Source: Salegentibacter sp. 24 (GTDB lineage Bacteria > Bacteroidota > Bacteroidia > Flavobacteriales > Flavobacteriaceae). From it: a DNA stretch of 64,000 bases. Positions within the stretch are counted from its first letter, which is position 1. Every line of letters starts with the position of its first letter. The stretch covers positions 124,001-188,000 of the forward strand of contig NZ_SNWE01000006.1 of the NCBI RefSeq assembly GCF_004362395.1. The letters are read 5' to 3'. Position numbers and translations under genes: made by a program. Below, in pieces: positions 53,261 to 61,412 of this stretch. A model generated the notes under the pieces. It searched no databases and was not told the DNA's origin. It worked only from the letters and a program-made list of their open reading frames with translations.

Positions 53261-53881
53261 TTATGGCTTAAATATAGTATCAGGAATATTTTGATTAATC
53301 TTAATATTACTAAATTCAATAATTGTTGCATCACCAGATTCTTCCTTTAGACTTACCTTCTCTACAATGTTGCTTTCATTATATAGCAAATAAATTTCTG
53401 AGAATATCGCTTTTAAACTTTTATCTTTAGGAACTATTAAAGCAGAAATCAGATTATTTTCTTGAGTATAAGAGATTTCAAAATCCTGATTATTTTGAAG
53501 CAATTTACCATTCACACTTCCGGTAATTAATTTGGCGATTTTATCGAAAAGTTTATTGGAACTGGTATTTCTGACAATTTTATCACCAGAATCATTGATA
53601 TGAAGATCTCCTTCCAAGTACAATATAATATACTCTAAGGGTTCGGTATACTCCCATTTTAATTTTTCTGGATTTTGGTAATAAAGTTTTCCCCGACTTA
53701 CTGATTCTTCCTTCATCATTTCAATTTGCTTAATTTGAATGAAATCAGTTTCCAAAGTTTCGAGATTATTGGTACTGGTAATCATTTCTTCTTGAAATTT
53801 TAAAACCTCCTCTTTAGATAGCTTTTTCTGAGCAGCCAAATTCAGGCTTAGTAACAAAAGAAAAATATTAAGAATACGCAT
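53261..53881 (-). CDS. LolA-like outer-membrane lipoprotein carrier
   Basis: 206 residues with a signal peptide (LLLSLNLAAQ). It has the LolA blocks: LETDFIQIKQIEMMKEESVSRGKLYYQNPEKLKWEYTEPLEY, then a final IIEFSNIKINQNIPDTIF. Members in aryl-polyene/flexirubin clusters (ApeL-like) carry a lipid or polyene conjugate across the periplasm rather than classic lipoproteins. The gene overlaps the deacetylase start by 14 nt, so it is translationally coupled. Confidence 0.87.
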   Translation of the reverse strand: MRILNIFLLLLSLNLAAQKKLSKEEVLKFQEEMITSTNNLETLETDFIQIKQIEMMKEESVSRGKLYYQNPEKLKWEYTEPLEYIILYLEGDLHINDSGDKIVRNTSSNKLFDKIAKLITGSVNGKLLQNNQDFEISYTQENNLISALIVPKDKSLKAIFSEIYLLYNESNIVEKVSLKEESGDATIIEFSNIKINQNIPDTIFKP

Positions 53882-54638
53882 TGATTTTCAGTAATTTATC
53901 AGGTCTTACAACCTCATATTGATTATTTTTCAAAAATAACAACAACTGTTCCAGTATATTGACGGTTTTAGCATTATTATCGTGCAAAAGAATAACTGCT
54001 CCTGGCTTGAGCCTTTTTATGACCCTGTTTAAAATAATTGTTTCAGAAGGAAGTACCGCATCAAAGGACCTAATACTCCATCCAATGGATTTCATTCCTG
54101 TTTTTTGAAGCGCACTCTGAATTTTGGGATTAACAACTCCAAAAGGCGGCCTGAAAAGTTCCATTTTTATTCCTGTCGTTTCTTCAGCAATTTTATTGCA
54201 CATTTCAATTTCACAAATAATTCTCGAAACACTTAAAGCGCCCATTTTTCTTGTATGACTATAAGTATGGTTACCAACAAGATGATTTTCTTCTATAATT
54301 CTCTTGAAAATATCCGGGTGGTCTTTGATATTTTTTCCAATACAAAAAAAACCAGCCTTAACCTTATACTTCTCTAAAACCTTCAAAATTTCCAAAGTAT
54401 TTTCTACTGGTCCGTCATCAAAACTAATAGCTACTTTTTTTTGTTTAATTTTTTGGTTTTCACTTATAGAGTTAACGAAGAAATTAAACCGAACGTTGGT
54501 AGAGACAATCAGCAAAAAAAGCAGGTAAAAAACAATAAAAGTCAATACATACCAAAATGAAGTAACACTGAAAAATGCCAATACTAGGCCTACAGAAAGT
54601 AGGAGAATGATAACCGTGTTTATAAATTTAAACTGCAC
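53868..54638 (-). CDS. Polysaccharide-deacetylase-family protein
   Basis: 256 residues with two or three N-terminal hydrophobic spans (VIILLLSVGLVLAFFSVTSFWYVLTFIVFYLLFLLIVS), then a NodB domain: VAISFDDGPVENTLEIL (Asp-Asp motif), VGNHTYSHTRKMGALS (the H-x3-H metal pair in HTYSH), ELFRPPFGVVNPK and VILLHDNN with a His. The metal site is intact, so a hydrolase is likely. The substrate is unknown; it overlaps the chain-length-factor gene by 11 nt and the LolA gene by 14 nt. Confidence 0.85.
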   Translation of the reverse strand: MQFKFINTVIILLLSVGLVLAFFSVTSFWYVLTFIVFYLLFLLIVSTNVRFNFFVNSISENQKIKQKKVAISFDDGPVENTLEILKVLEKYKVKAGFFCIGKNIKDHPDIFKRIIEENHLVGNHTYSHTRKMGALSVSRIICEIEMCNKIAEETTGIKMELFRPPFGVVNPKIQSALQKTGMKSIGWSIRSFDAVLPSETIILNRVIKRLKPGAVILLHDNNAKTVNILEQLLLFLKNNQYEVVRPDKLLKINAYS

Positions 54639-55692
54639 TAAGTAAAATTAAACTATGATCTCTGCCAAGATACTGATTGTAAATAAGAATAGTCCGTGGA
54701 TTTCTACATTCCACCTGGTTTAACCGAAGGACCTCCAATACTTTCCCTGATTTTAATATATTAGCTCCAAGATAAACAGCAAAACCCGAAGCTGTATCAA
54801 AATCACCGACCAAATGTTTATAGGCTAGTTGTGGTGTATTTTTAAAGAGATCTAGTTGAATATCTTTATAATAATGGTCATATCGATTATCTCCATTAAC
54901 TCCTAAAATAACAGCATCTATACTTAATAGATTTACATTTTGGATTTTTAAAAAAGCAGTTATTTCTTCGGTAACTTCTTCCGGTTGAATACTATTTTTT
55001 ATAGAAACACTTTGAAATTCTGCATAAGTTTTTTGATTTTTTTCCTTTGAAAGTGCGAAAAAGTGTGCTCCTTCTGAAGTAATTGTACCCTGGGAATCTA
55101 CCTTCAATAAATCAATATTTTTGATGGGGTTTTGTTTTAACTGTCCATCAAGCTTTCGAAAAGAAGTGATCCTCGCTGAAACTTCATCAACGCCCCCCAC
55201 TAGAATCACTTTCATTTCAGGATCCTCCCTAAGCTGTATTTGAGCATCTAAAAAAGCCGTTTCCAGAGAGACGGAATTTTGGGTGTAGGTTATATTATAT
55301 TGTTTACAACCTAAATTTAATGCGATTTGTCCTCCAATGGTATTGTGTGTTGACTGGATAAACGCAGTTGGGGACAATAATTTTTCATTCTGATCCAATA
55401 AGTTTTCCAGAAATTTTTCGGTGTCCAGTTTACAACCTTCCCCGGTTCCGGTAATTATCGAATCAGGCATATCTATTTCAGCTTCTTTTAGAGCGATCTG
55501 TGCTGCAGTAATGCCCATTTTAATCCCTTTAGACATTCGCCTAAAAGCCTTAAGATTAATATATTTCTTATAATTAGGAGAAATTGCTGAAAAGATATTC
55601 TCATCATATACCCTAATAGCTTCCCCAGAAATTAAATCCTCTGGCTGGGCTGAAATACTACCCAGTCCATTGATATATATTTTATTCTGCAT
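54628..55692 (-). CDS. Chain-length-factor-like ketosynthase (catalytically inactive)
   Basis: 354 residues of the ketosynthase fold without its catalytic triad. At the Cys position (about 140) the sequence is YTQNSVSLETAF, where Ser stands for Cys. The first His region reads ILGVNGDNRYD, where Asn replaces His, and the second reads HLVGDFDTASG, where Asp replaces His. Such subunits pair with an active KS and set chain length, as in type II polyketide and aryl-polyene systems (ApeC/CLF-like). It overlaps the active KS gene by 11 nt, consistent with a heterodimer. Confidence 0.82.
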   Translation of the reverse strand: MQNKIYINGLGSISAQPEDLISGEAIRVYDENIFSAISPNYKKYINLKAFRRMSKGIKMGITAAQIALKEAEIDMPDSIITGTGEGCKLDTEKFLENLLDQNEKLLSPTAFIQSTHNTIGGQIALNLGCKQYNITYTQNSVSLETAFLDAQIQLREDPEMKVILVGGVDEVSARITSFRKLDGQLKQNPIKNIDLLKVDSQGTITSEGAHFFALSKEKNQKTYAEFQSVSIKNSIQPEEVTEEITAFLKIQNVNLLSIDAVILGVNGDNRYDHYYKDIQLDLFKNTPQLAYKHLVGDFDTASGFAVYLGANILKSGKVLEVLRLNQVECRNPRTILIYNQYLGRDHSLILLSAV

Positions 55693-56872
55693 TTTTGGTG
55701 AAAATTAAAGAAGTACAATTCCCCCCAAACCCAAAGGAATTAGAAAGGATATGATTCATAGGCTTTGCTTTAAGTTTTGTTATTGGCATGAAGCCGGAGT
55801 TTAACATTACATTGGAAAAATTAAGGTTTGGTAGGACCTGTTGGTTTTGTAAAGCTAATAGACTAAAAACCGCTTCCAGCGCTCCCGAAGCAGCTAAAGT
55901 ATGACCTGTGAAAGCTTTTGTAGAACTGAAATCGGGTATATTTTTTGAAAAAATTCGTTTTAAAGCTTCAGTTTCTGAACTGTCATTGTTTAAGGTAGCA
56001 GTACCATGGGCATTTATATAATCTATTTTTTCAGCAGAAATCCCCGCATTTTTCAAAGCCTTTTGCATGGCTAAAAATGCACCTTCCCCATTCTCTGAAG
56101 AGGCAGTTTGATGAAATGCATCATTCGCATTGCCATATCCTGAAATCCAACCTAAAACCGATTTTCCTAAAAGCTCTTCTTCAGCTTCTAAAACTAAATA
56201 AGCGGCCCCTTCACCTAAGTTCAATCCTTTTCGGTTTTCATCAAAAGGTTTGCAATGCTCATCAGACAAAATCATTAAAGAATGAAATCCGTTGAGTGTA
56301 AATTTGGTAAGGCAATCCGTACCACCTACTATCACACGTTTTAACATTCCTGCTTTAATCATTCTGGCTCCAAGCATGATCGCGTTAGCACCTGAAGAAC
56401 AGGCTGTACTTATAGTGCTTACAAATCCGGTAATCCCGAAGTGTTCGGCTATTCTTTCTGTGGTAAATCCCGGATGCTGCGCCCGAATAAATTCCTTATT
56501 TTCAGTTTTTCCTTCCGAAAAATCTTTAAAATAAGCTTCGGTTGCGTCCATCCCTCCCACGCTGGTTCCTGAGATAAACCCGGTATTTCGGTCTATTTTC
56601 TGGTCAGAATGCTTTAGAGCTTCTGTTACTGCATATGCGCCCAATAATGAAGCTCGAGTGAAGCCGTTGTTTTCTGGAAGGTTTAAAGCTGTAGCAAGAC
56701 TTTTGTTGGAAGTTTTAATTTCACCAACCGGTAAATTCCGATGGATTGTTTTTAGAATTTCAGGAGAAGAAATTCCATGTTTTCCATAAATTAAAGAACG
56801 ATAGTTCTCCTTGGTGTTGTTGCCTATGGCAGAAATAATACCCATTCCAGTAACAGCAACCCCTTTATTCAT
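55682..56872 (-). CDS. 3-oxoacyl-ACP synthase (KAS II/FabF-like), active
   Basis: 396 residues. All three catalytic positions are intact: Cys near 157 in STACSSGANAI, His near 290 in NAHGTATLNND, and His near 326 in FTGHTLAASGALEAV. It elongates acyl chains on ACP and is the likely elongation partner of the CLF-like protein. It stands 3 nt after the ACP gene. In the aryl-polyene naming it corresponds to the ApeO/ApeR type; which of the two is not decided. Confidence 0.87.
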   Translation of the reverse strand: MNKGVAVTGMGIISAIGNNTKENYRSLIYGKHGISSPEILKTIHRNLPVGEIKTSNKSLATALNLPENNGFTRASLLGAYAVTEALKHSDQKIDRNTGFISGTSVGGMDATEAYFKDFSEGKTENKEFIRAQHPGFTTERIAEHFGITGFVSTISTACSSGANAIMLGARMIKAGMLKRVIVGGTDCLTKFTLNGFHSLMILSDEHCKPFDENRKGLNLGEGAAYLVLEAEEELLGKSVLGWISGYGNANDAFHQTASSENGEGAFLAMQKALKNAGISAEKIDYINAHGTATLNNDSSETEALKRIFSKNIPDFSSTKAFTGHTLAASGALEAVFSLLALQNQQVLPNLNFSNVMLNSGFMPITKLKAKPMNHILSNSFGFGGNCTSLIFTKNAE

Positions 56873-56875
56873 ACA

Positions 56876-57133
56876 TTATTTAGTTCGATTTTCTTCTATA
56901 TAGCTTGCCATTTGTTCTATAGATACAAAAATTTCCTTACTCTGAGCGGGATCAGTAAGTTTTATCCCGTAATCTTTTTCCAAAAGCACAATAAGTTCCA
57001 GCGCATCTATAGAATCTAGGCCAAGGCCATCTCCAAAAAGTGGTTCCTCGTTGCTAATATCCTCAGGTTCCATATCCTCCAAGTTGAGCTCTTTAATAAT
57101 ACTTTCTTTAAGTTCAGTGCGTAGGTTTTTCAT
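56876..57133 (-). CDS. Acyl carrier protein of the pigment cluster
   Basis: 85 residues from the ATG at 57133 (MKNLRTELKESI). The phosphopantetheine Ser is at residue 41 in GLGLDSIDALEL, with an acidic helix II (LIVLLEKDYGIKL). A longer reading from 57226 would add a cationic segment without ACP similarity and overlap the upstream gene heavily, so the shorter start is preferred. It overlaps the KS-like gene by 20 nt. It is the only ACP I see in the cluster part that is in view. Confidence 0.88.
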   Translation of the reverse strand: MKNLRTELKESIIKELNLEDMEPEDISNEEPLFGDGLGLDSIDALELIVLLEKDYGIKLTDPAQSKEIFVSIEQMASYIEENRTK

Positions 57134-57743
57134 TTTCAGCGTAATATAAATTTTTAAGGTTTTCTTCAGAAAATAAAATATTTTTCTCCTTTGAAACCAG
57201 GCACAAAAATACATCATATTCGCCATTTTGCAAGTCTAACCAACCACAAAGCACATCTGGAGCTTTTCCTAAATTCAATAAAGATTCTGTATAATCCTTA
57301 AGCAAATCAGCCTGAAAACATTCTGAAATAAAAAAAGCATTTTCACTTTGCAATTTATATTTAATACTTATCTCTCCCAATACAATATTTGGTAAAGTAT
57401 AAATGAAAAGCGATGGTGATGAAAAAGTATTGGTAGTTTTTTGAAATTGTAAGTCGGTTTCCAAACTGGAAGCATTATTGGAAAAAACAAGGGCAGTTTC
57501 TTTTGTCAGTTCATACTTATTAAAAATAGGTTCGGATGCTAAAATCCCCAATTTTGAAAGTCCATCCATTTTATGGAATTTGGGATATTTTATATCTAAA
57601 AAATCATAACAAGCTTTTAGAAAACAAGTGAGGTTTTTCTCCGTAGATTCAAAAATCAATTTTTCGCCAGTGAAAATTCTTCCATTTTTAATACGAATCC
57701 AATCCTGAATGTAAAACTGATCTGGCATATTATTGCTTTTCAT
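57114..57743 (-). CDS. Degenerate ketosynthase-like protein
   Basis: 209 residues from the ATG at 57743 (MKSNNMPDQFYI); an alternative start is 57728. It resembles the N-terminal half of a KS: KMDGLSKLGILASEPIF, TALVFSNNASSLETD, and FSSPSLFIYTLPNIVLGEISIKYKL, where the KS would have its nucleophile block soon after. Only ISECFQAD follows, so no TACSS-type active Cys is present, and the C-terminal half with both His residues is absent. It may be a docking or ACP-binding partner. It starts inside the upstream KS gene and ends inside the ACP gene, so the three are tightly coupled. Confidence 0.7.
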   Translation of the reverse strand: MKSNNMPDQFYIQDWIRIKNGRIFTGEKLIFESTEKNLTCFLKACYDFLDIKYPKFHKMDGLSKLGILASEPIFNKYELTKETALVFSNNASSLETDLQFQKTTNTFSSPSLFIYTLPNIVLGEISIKYKLQSENAFFISECFQADLLKDYTESLLNLGKAPDVLCGWLDLQNGEYDVFLCLVSKEKNILFSEENLKNLYYAENEKPTH

Positions 57744-58872
57744 TTTTAAAAACCAAAGCCAGGTTGCAACCGCCAAAACCAGATGCGGTTTTTAATGCAT
57801 AATTGATTATCTTTTTTTGATTTTCCCTTATAACATTTATAGGCTTTGAAACGCCTAATTCCTCGAAATTTTTAGATAGAAGGAGTTCACTATTGAGCAT
57901 AGAATGTTTAGTAATAATACATTCTAATAAAGCTGAAGCACCTAGCGTATGCCCATAATATGCTTTTAAGCTATGAAGTGGCGTTTCTTGTAATCCGGAG
58001 CGGTAAAAAGCCATACTCTCCATTTCATCATTATAAACCGTAGCCGTCCCGTGTGCCGATAAAAAATCGATCTTGTCTGCGGAAATGGATGCTTCTTTTA
58101 GTCCTTTTTGAATACTTTTATACAAACCTTCCCCAGACCTAGAGGGTCCCGAAATATGATTAGCATCGTTAGTTGAAGCTTCGCCAATTAAACTAATATT
58201 TTCAGATTTCTGAGGTTTTTCCATACTTACTAAAACTGCGGCTGCAGCTTCACCCAGACTAATACCATCACGATTTTTTGAAAAAGGCTTACAGGCTTGA
58301 GAGCTTAATGCCTGTAAGGAATTAAAACCTGTGATCACAAAGTCACTAACTAAATCGGCTCCTACTACTATTGCATTTTTTATTTTTTTTGAAATACCTA
58401 ACCTTCTAGCAACTACGAGTCCCAGACCACCTGAGATACAGGCATTGGAGATAATTATTGGAGTCTGGGTAAAACCGAAAAAATCAGAAACCAATTTCCC
58501 TAAGTCTCCTAATTTTAAGCGGTTTTCGGAAAAACCGCTGGATTCTTTTAAAAGGTTAATATTTCCTTTGGTTGTAGCGATTATAAGAGCTGTTCCAGTT
58601 AAATCCAGGTTTTTATTTTTATCCAAAACTTGATGTACCGCAAGCAAAATCATTTTTTCAAGTTTAGTAAAATTCCCATTAACCGCAATTTTTGAAAAAG
58701 CTTTATTTAAAAGTAATTCATCAATAATTCCAGCGTAAAAGCAATTTTTAAAAATTTCAGGTCTTTGCTGAATTTTTAAACCGGATTTTCCTTTACGAAT
58801 AGCCTTAAGGTTATCTTCGGAAGAAAATCCCAAAGGAGAAATAATCGCATCATCCAACAGGTAGAGTTTCAT
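57730..58872 (-). CDS. 3-oxoacyl-ACP synthase (second active KS)
   Basis: From the ATG at 58872 (MKLYLLDDAIISPLGF) the protein is 380 residues. The triad is Cys near 145 in SNACISGGLGLV, His in LSAHGTATVYNDE, and His in YYGHTLGASALLE. It is a priming or elongation KS like ApeR/ApeO. The start is 2 nt after the thioesterase stop. The start at 58902 would overlap that gene by 28 nt and is rejected. Only about a third of its residues match the KS at 55682 by eye, so it is not a recent duplicate. Confidence 0.85.
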   Translation of the reverse strand: MKLYLLDDAIISPLGFSSEDNLKAIRKGKSGLKIQQRPEIFKNCFYAGIIDELLLNKAFSKIAVNGNFTKLEKMILLAVHQVLDKNKNLDLTGTALIIATTKGNINLLKESSGFSENRLKLGDLGKLVSDFFGFTQTPIIISNACISGGLGLVVARRLGISKKIKNAIVVGADLVSDFVITGFNSLQALSSQACKPFSKNRDGISLGEAAAAVLVSMEKPQKSENISLIGEASTNDANHISGPSRSGEGLYKSIQKGLKEASISADKIDFLSAHGTATVYNDEMESMAFYRSGLQETPLHSLKAYYGHTLGASALLECIITKHSMLNSELLLSKNFEELGVSKPINVIRENQKKIINYALKTASGFGGCNLALVFKNEKQ

Positions 58873-58874
58873 TA

Positions 58875-59294
58875 TTAAAGCAAGTTCATTTTCTTTTTCC
58901 AATCTAAGTAAAACGGCGGATTATTTAACATCATATTCCGATTTTCATCTAAAAAAACCTGCAATGTTTCCCCTGTACAAATCAAATTTTCCCCCTTGAA
59001 AATTTTATACTTAAAATTCAATTTAGCCGCATCAGAATTTATGAAAGTCGTTTCCACCTGAAAGGCATCGCTGTATCTGAGTGGTAATTTATGTTCGCAA
59101 TTCGATTTCACAATGGGGGTGGAATATCCTTTAGCTTGAGCATCGAGGTATGAAATACCATGTTCGCGACCAAAACACTCGCGGCCTTCTTCAAAATATT
59201 TAAAGTAGTTACCGTGCCATACGATTTGCAGTGGGTCACATTCATGAAAACGTACCCTTAATTTTATAATTGTGGTTAAGGATTTCTCCAACAT
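58875..59294 (-). CDS. 4HBT-type acyl-CoA/ACP thioesterase
   Basis: 139 residues from the ATG at 59294. The hotdog core is RVRFHECDPLQIVWHGNYFKYFEEGREC, with the conserved Asp in ECDPLQIVWHGNY as in the 4-hydroxybenzoyl-CoA thioesterase group. It could release or edit the polyene acyl chain. It lies 1 nt after the dehydratase stop and 2 nt before the KS start. A TTG at 59303 is an alternative beginning. Confidence 0.83.
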   Translation of the reverse strand: MLEKSLTTIIKLRVRFHECDPLQIVWHGNYFKYFEEGRECFGREHGISYLDAQAKGYSTPIVKSNCEHKLPLRYSDAFQVETTFINSDAAKLNFKYKIFKGENLICTGETLQVFLDENRNMMLNNPPFYLDWKKKMNLL

Positions 59295-59295
59295 A

Positions 59296-59745
59296 TTAAT
59301 CAACAGTAACGGTTTTCATTTCGGAAGTGGCCAGAAGGTTGCCTCCTTCATCAAAAGTACGAGCTCCTACAGAAGTAACATTCATAAACTCTTGCAGTAT
59401 TTTCACATACGTCACTACCCTACTCGTCGCTTTTGGGAGTTTTATAATTTCAACAGCTTTAATGGCTCCAATAAAACCTGTTTTCGGTTTATCCAGTCCG
59501 CTTATATAACCCTGGTAACCACGCCATAGCGACATACTTTGTGCCATATGTTCAATAAGTCCCGGTTCAGAAAATATAGCATCTTTTACTAAAATATTAT
59601 CTGCAGGAATAGTAAAACCGGTAGTTCCCGAATTTTCAGAATATTCCAGTAAACTATCCACCATTACAAAGGGAGGCTTTTGTGGAATTAACTGTAAAAT
59701 TTGGTCCAAATCAAAAATCGGCTCATTAAGTAAGTTTTCTGCCAT
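59296..59745 (-). CDS. ApeP-like hotdog dehydratase
   Basis: 149 residues in one hotdog unit. QKPPFVMVDSLLEYSENSG fits the first strand-helix of FabA/FabZ-like proteins, and EPGLIEHMAQSMSLWRGYQ replaces the GHFPG active loop with an E-H pair typical of the ApeP family of aryl-polyene clusters. It would work with the smaller ApeI-like dehydratase as a heteromer. It lies 9 nt downstream of the acyltransferase. Confidence 0.82.
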   Translation of the reverse strand: MAENLLNEPIFDLDQILQLIPQKPPFVMVDSLLEYSENSGTTGFTIPADNILVKDAIFSEPGLIEHMAQSMSLWRGYQGYISGLDKPKTGFIGAIKAVEIIKLPKATSRVVTYVKILQEFMNVTSVGARTFDEGGNLLATSEMKTVTVD

Positions 59746-59754
59746 AATCTGTTT

Positions 59755-60633
59755 TTAACTGTAATCATTCCAGTAATCATAATAATTATACCACTGATGC
59801 GGATACTTTTTTAGCATTATTTCTAGGTTTTCAAGATAAGCTTTTAATAGATTTTTTGCATCATTTTTCTCAGGATTATAAGGCTTAGCATAGAAATGAT
59901 AGTGAAATTTTTTTTCACGCATAATGTGTACAAATAATACGGGAATTGAATTACGGGCTGCCAGTTTAAAAGGCCCCTGCGGAAACTTAACCGGATCTCC
60001 CATAAAGTTTATAGTAAAAGTTTTGGCATCTGCGGTATACCGATCAGCGGCAAAAACCAGAAGTTCATTGTTTTTAAGCGCCCGGTGCATTTCAAAAATA
60101 TGGGAAAGATCGTCTTTTAAAATGATCAGTTTTACAGCTGATTTTCCGGTCACTGAATCAAGGTAATTTTTAATTTCCTGGTGTTCTAAGTCTGTTACAA
60201 CAAGGTTCACAATTTGGTGATTGCTTTTATGATCAAAAAAATGTTTGGCTAGATTGAAATTGCCTATATGTGCGGTAAGTAAAATGCCGCCTTTCTTCTG
60301 TTCCAGTAAGTTTTCAATATGACCAATACCGTCAAACTCAAAACTGTATTTATGTTTTAAGCCAGAGGCGATTGCTACACGGTCCAGTTGAATTTTACCG
60401 AAGGTGAAATAACTTATATAAACATTCAAGACTGCTCTAAATTTAGAATATCCAAGGCGTTTTCTAAAGAAATAATAAACACTTTTCGTAGAATTGAAGG
60501 CAAAAAATAAAAAATAAAATGCCACAAAGAATAGGACAAAATAAGAAGCGTAGAGTCCAAAAAAATTAATGATAAAAACGTAAACTCTCAGTCCCAAAAC
60601 AGTACCTCGTGATTGTCCCTTCCAATTCCCCAT
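59755..60633 (-). CDS. LpxL/HtrB-like acyltransferase with altered HX4 motif
   Basis: 292 residues with an N-terminal membrane span (FIINFFGLYASYFVLFFVAFYFLFF). The usual catalytic motif is H-x4-D/E. Here the corresponding loop is TAHIGNFNLAKHFF, with Asn in place of the acidic residue. Other blocks are typical: LLVFAADRY, then PVKFPQGPFKLAARNSIPVLFV, and the C-terminal HQWYNYYDYW. Such proteins in flexirubin/aryl-polyene clusters acylate the product. The Asn suggests a changed or lost chemistry, or an acid elsewhere. It is 3 nt downstream of fabG. Confidence 0.8.
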   Translation of the reverse strand: MGNWKGQSRGTVLGLRVYVFIINFFGLYASYFVLFFVAFYFLFFAFNSTKSVYYFFRKRLGYSKFRAVLNVYISYFTFGKIQLDRVAIASGLKHKYSFEFDGIGHIENLLEQKKGGILLTAHIGNFNLAKHFFDHKSNHQIVNLVVTDLEHQEIKNYLDSVTGKSAVKLIILKDDLSHIFEMHRALKNNELLVFAADRYTADAKTFTINFMGDPVKFPQGPFKLAARNSIPVLFVHIMREKKFHYHFYAKPYNPEKNDAKNLLKAYLENLEIMLKKYPHQWYNYYDYWNDYS

Positions 60634-60636
60634 AAG

Positions 60637-61368
60637 CTAAGAATAGAGCCCGCCGTTGATATTTATTGTCTCACCGGTAATATAAGAAGCTTTTTCGGAA
60701 GCCAGGAAACTAACTAAATCGGCCACTTCTTCAACTTGGCCAAAGCGGTTTAAAGGAATTAATTTTTTAAGTTCATTTTCATCAAAATCGGCTGTCATAT
60801 CTGAAGTAATAAAACCCGGCGCCACAGCGTTAACTGTGACCTTTCTTTTCCCAATCTCCTGTGCTAATGCTTTAGTTGCAGCTACCATTGCTCCTTTTGC
60901 TGCCGAATAATTTACCTGTCCAGCATTGCCTTTTAATCCAGACACCGAAACAATATTAATTATTCGGCCATAATGACGTTTCAACATATTTTTTATCAAG
61001 GGCTGCGTTACATTGTAAAATCCATTCAAACTAGTATTTACTACAGAATGCCAATCTTCCGGTTTCATCCACATAAATAAGCCGTCACGGGTTATTCCCG
61101 CATTGTTCACAATTACTTCAATTTCTGCATCGGGTCTATTTTTAATGAAATTTTCCAAGGTCCTTTTCGTTGTTTCAGCATCAACCACATCGAACTGGAG
61201 CAATTTGCAATCTACACCTTCAATTTCTATAAGTCTTTTAGTAGCAGAAGCTGCCTCAATATTGCAATGGAAATTCAATAAAATATTATAGCCCAGTTCC
61301 CTTGCAAGTTTAATAGCAATTGCTTTTCCAATTCCTCTGGAACCACCGGTGACTAAAGCGTATTTCAT
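60637..61368 (-). CDS. 3-oxoacyl-ACP reductase (FabG/ApeQ-like)
   Basis: 243 residues, a classical SDR. NAD(P)-binding GGSRGIGKAIA at the N-terminus, NNAGITRDG in the middle, catalytic Ser in IVSVSG, and Tyr-Lys in NYSAAKGAMVAAT. It reduces the 3-keto intermediate during chain extension. It is the second gene of the minus-strand cluster, 44 nt after the ammonia-lyase stop. Confidence 0.88.
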   Translation of the reverse strand: MKYALVTGGSRGIGKAIAIKLARELGYNILLNFHCNIEAASATKRLIEIEGVDCKLLQFDVVDAETTKRTLENFIKNRPDAEIEVIVNNAGITRDGLFMWMKPEDWHSVVNTSLNGFYNVTQPLIKNMLKRHYGRIINIVSVSGLKGNAGQVNYSAAKGAMVAATKALAQEIGKRKVTVNAVAPGFITSDMTADFDENELKKLIPLNRFGQVEEVADLVSFLASEKASYITGETININGGLYS

Positions 61369-61412
61369 TGATATTCAATTTTAACCAAGTTAAGCCTGCC
61401 TTGACTGAACTT

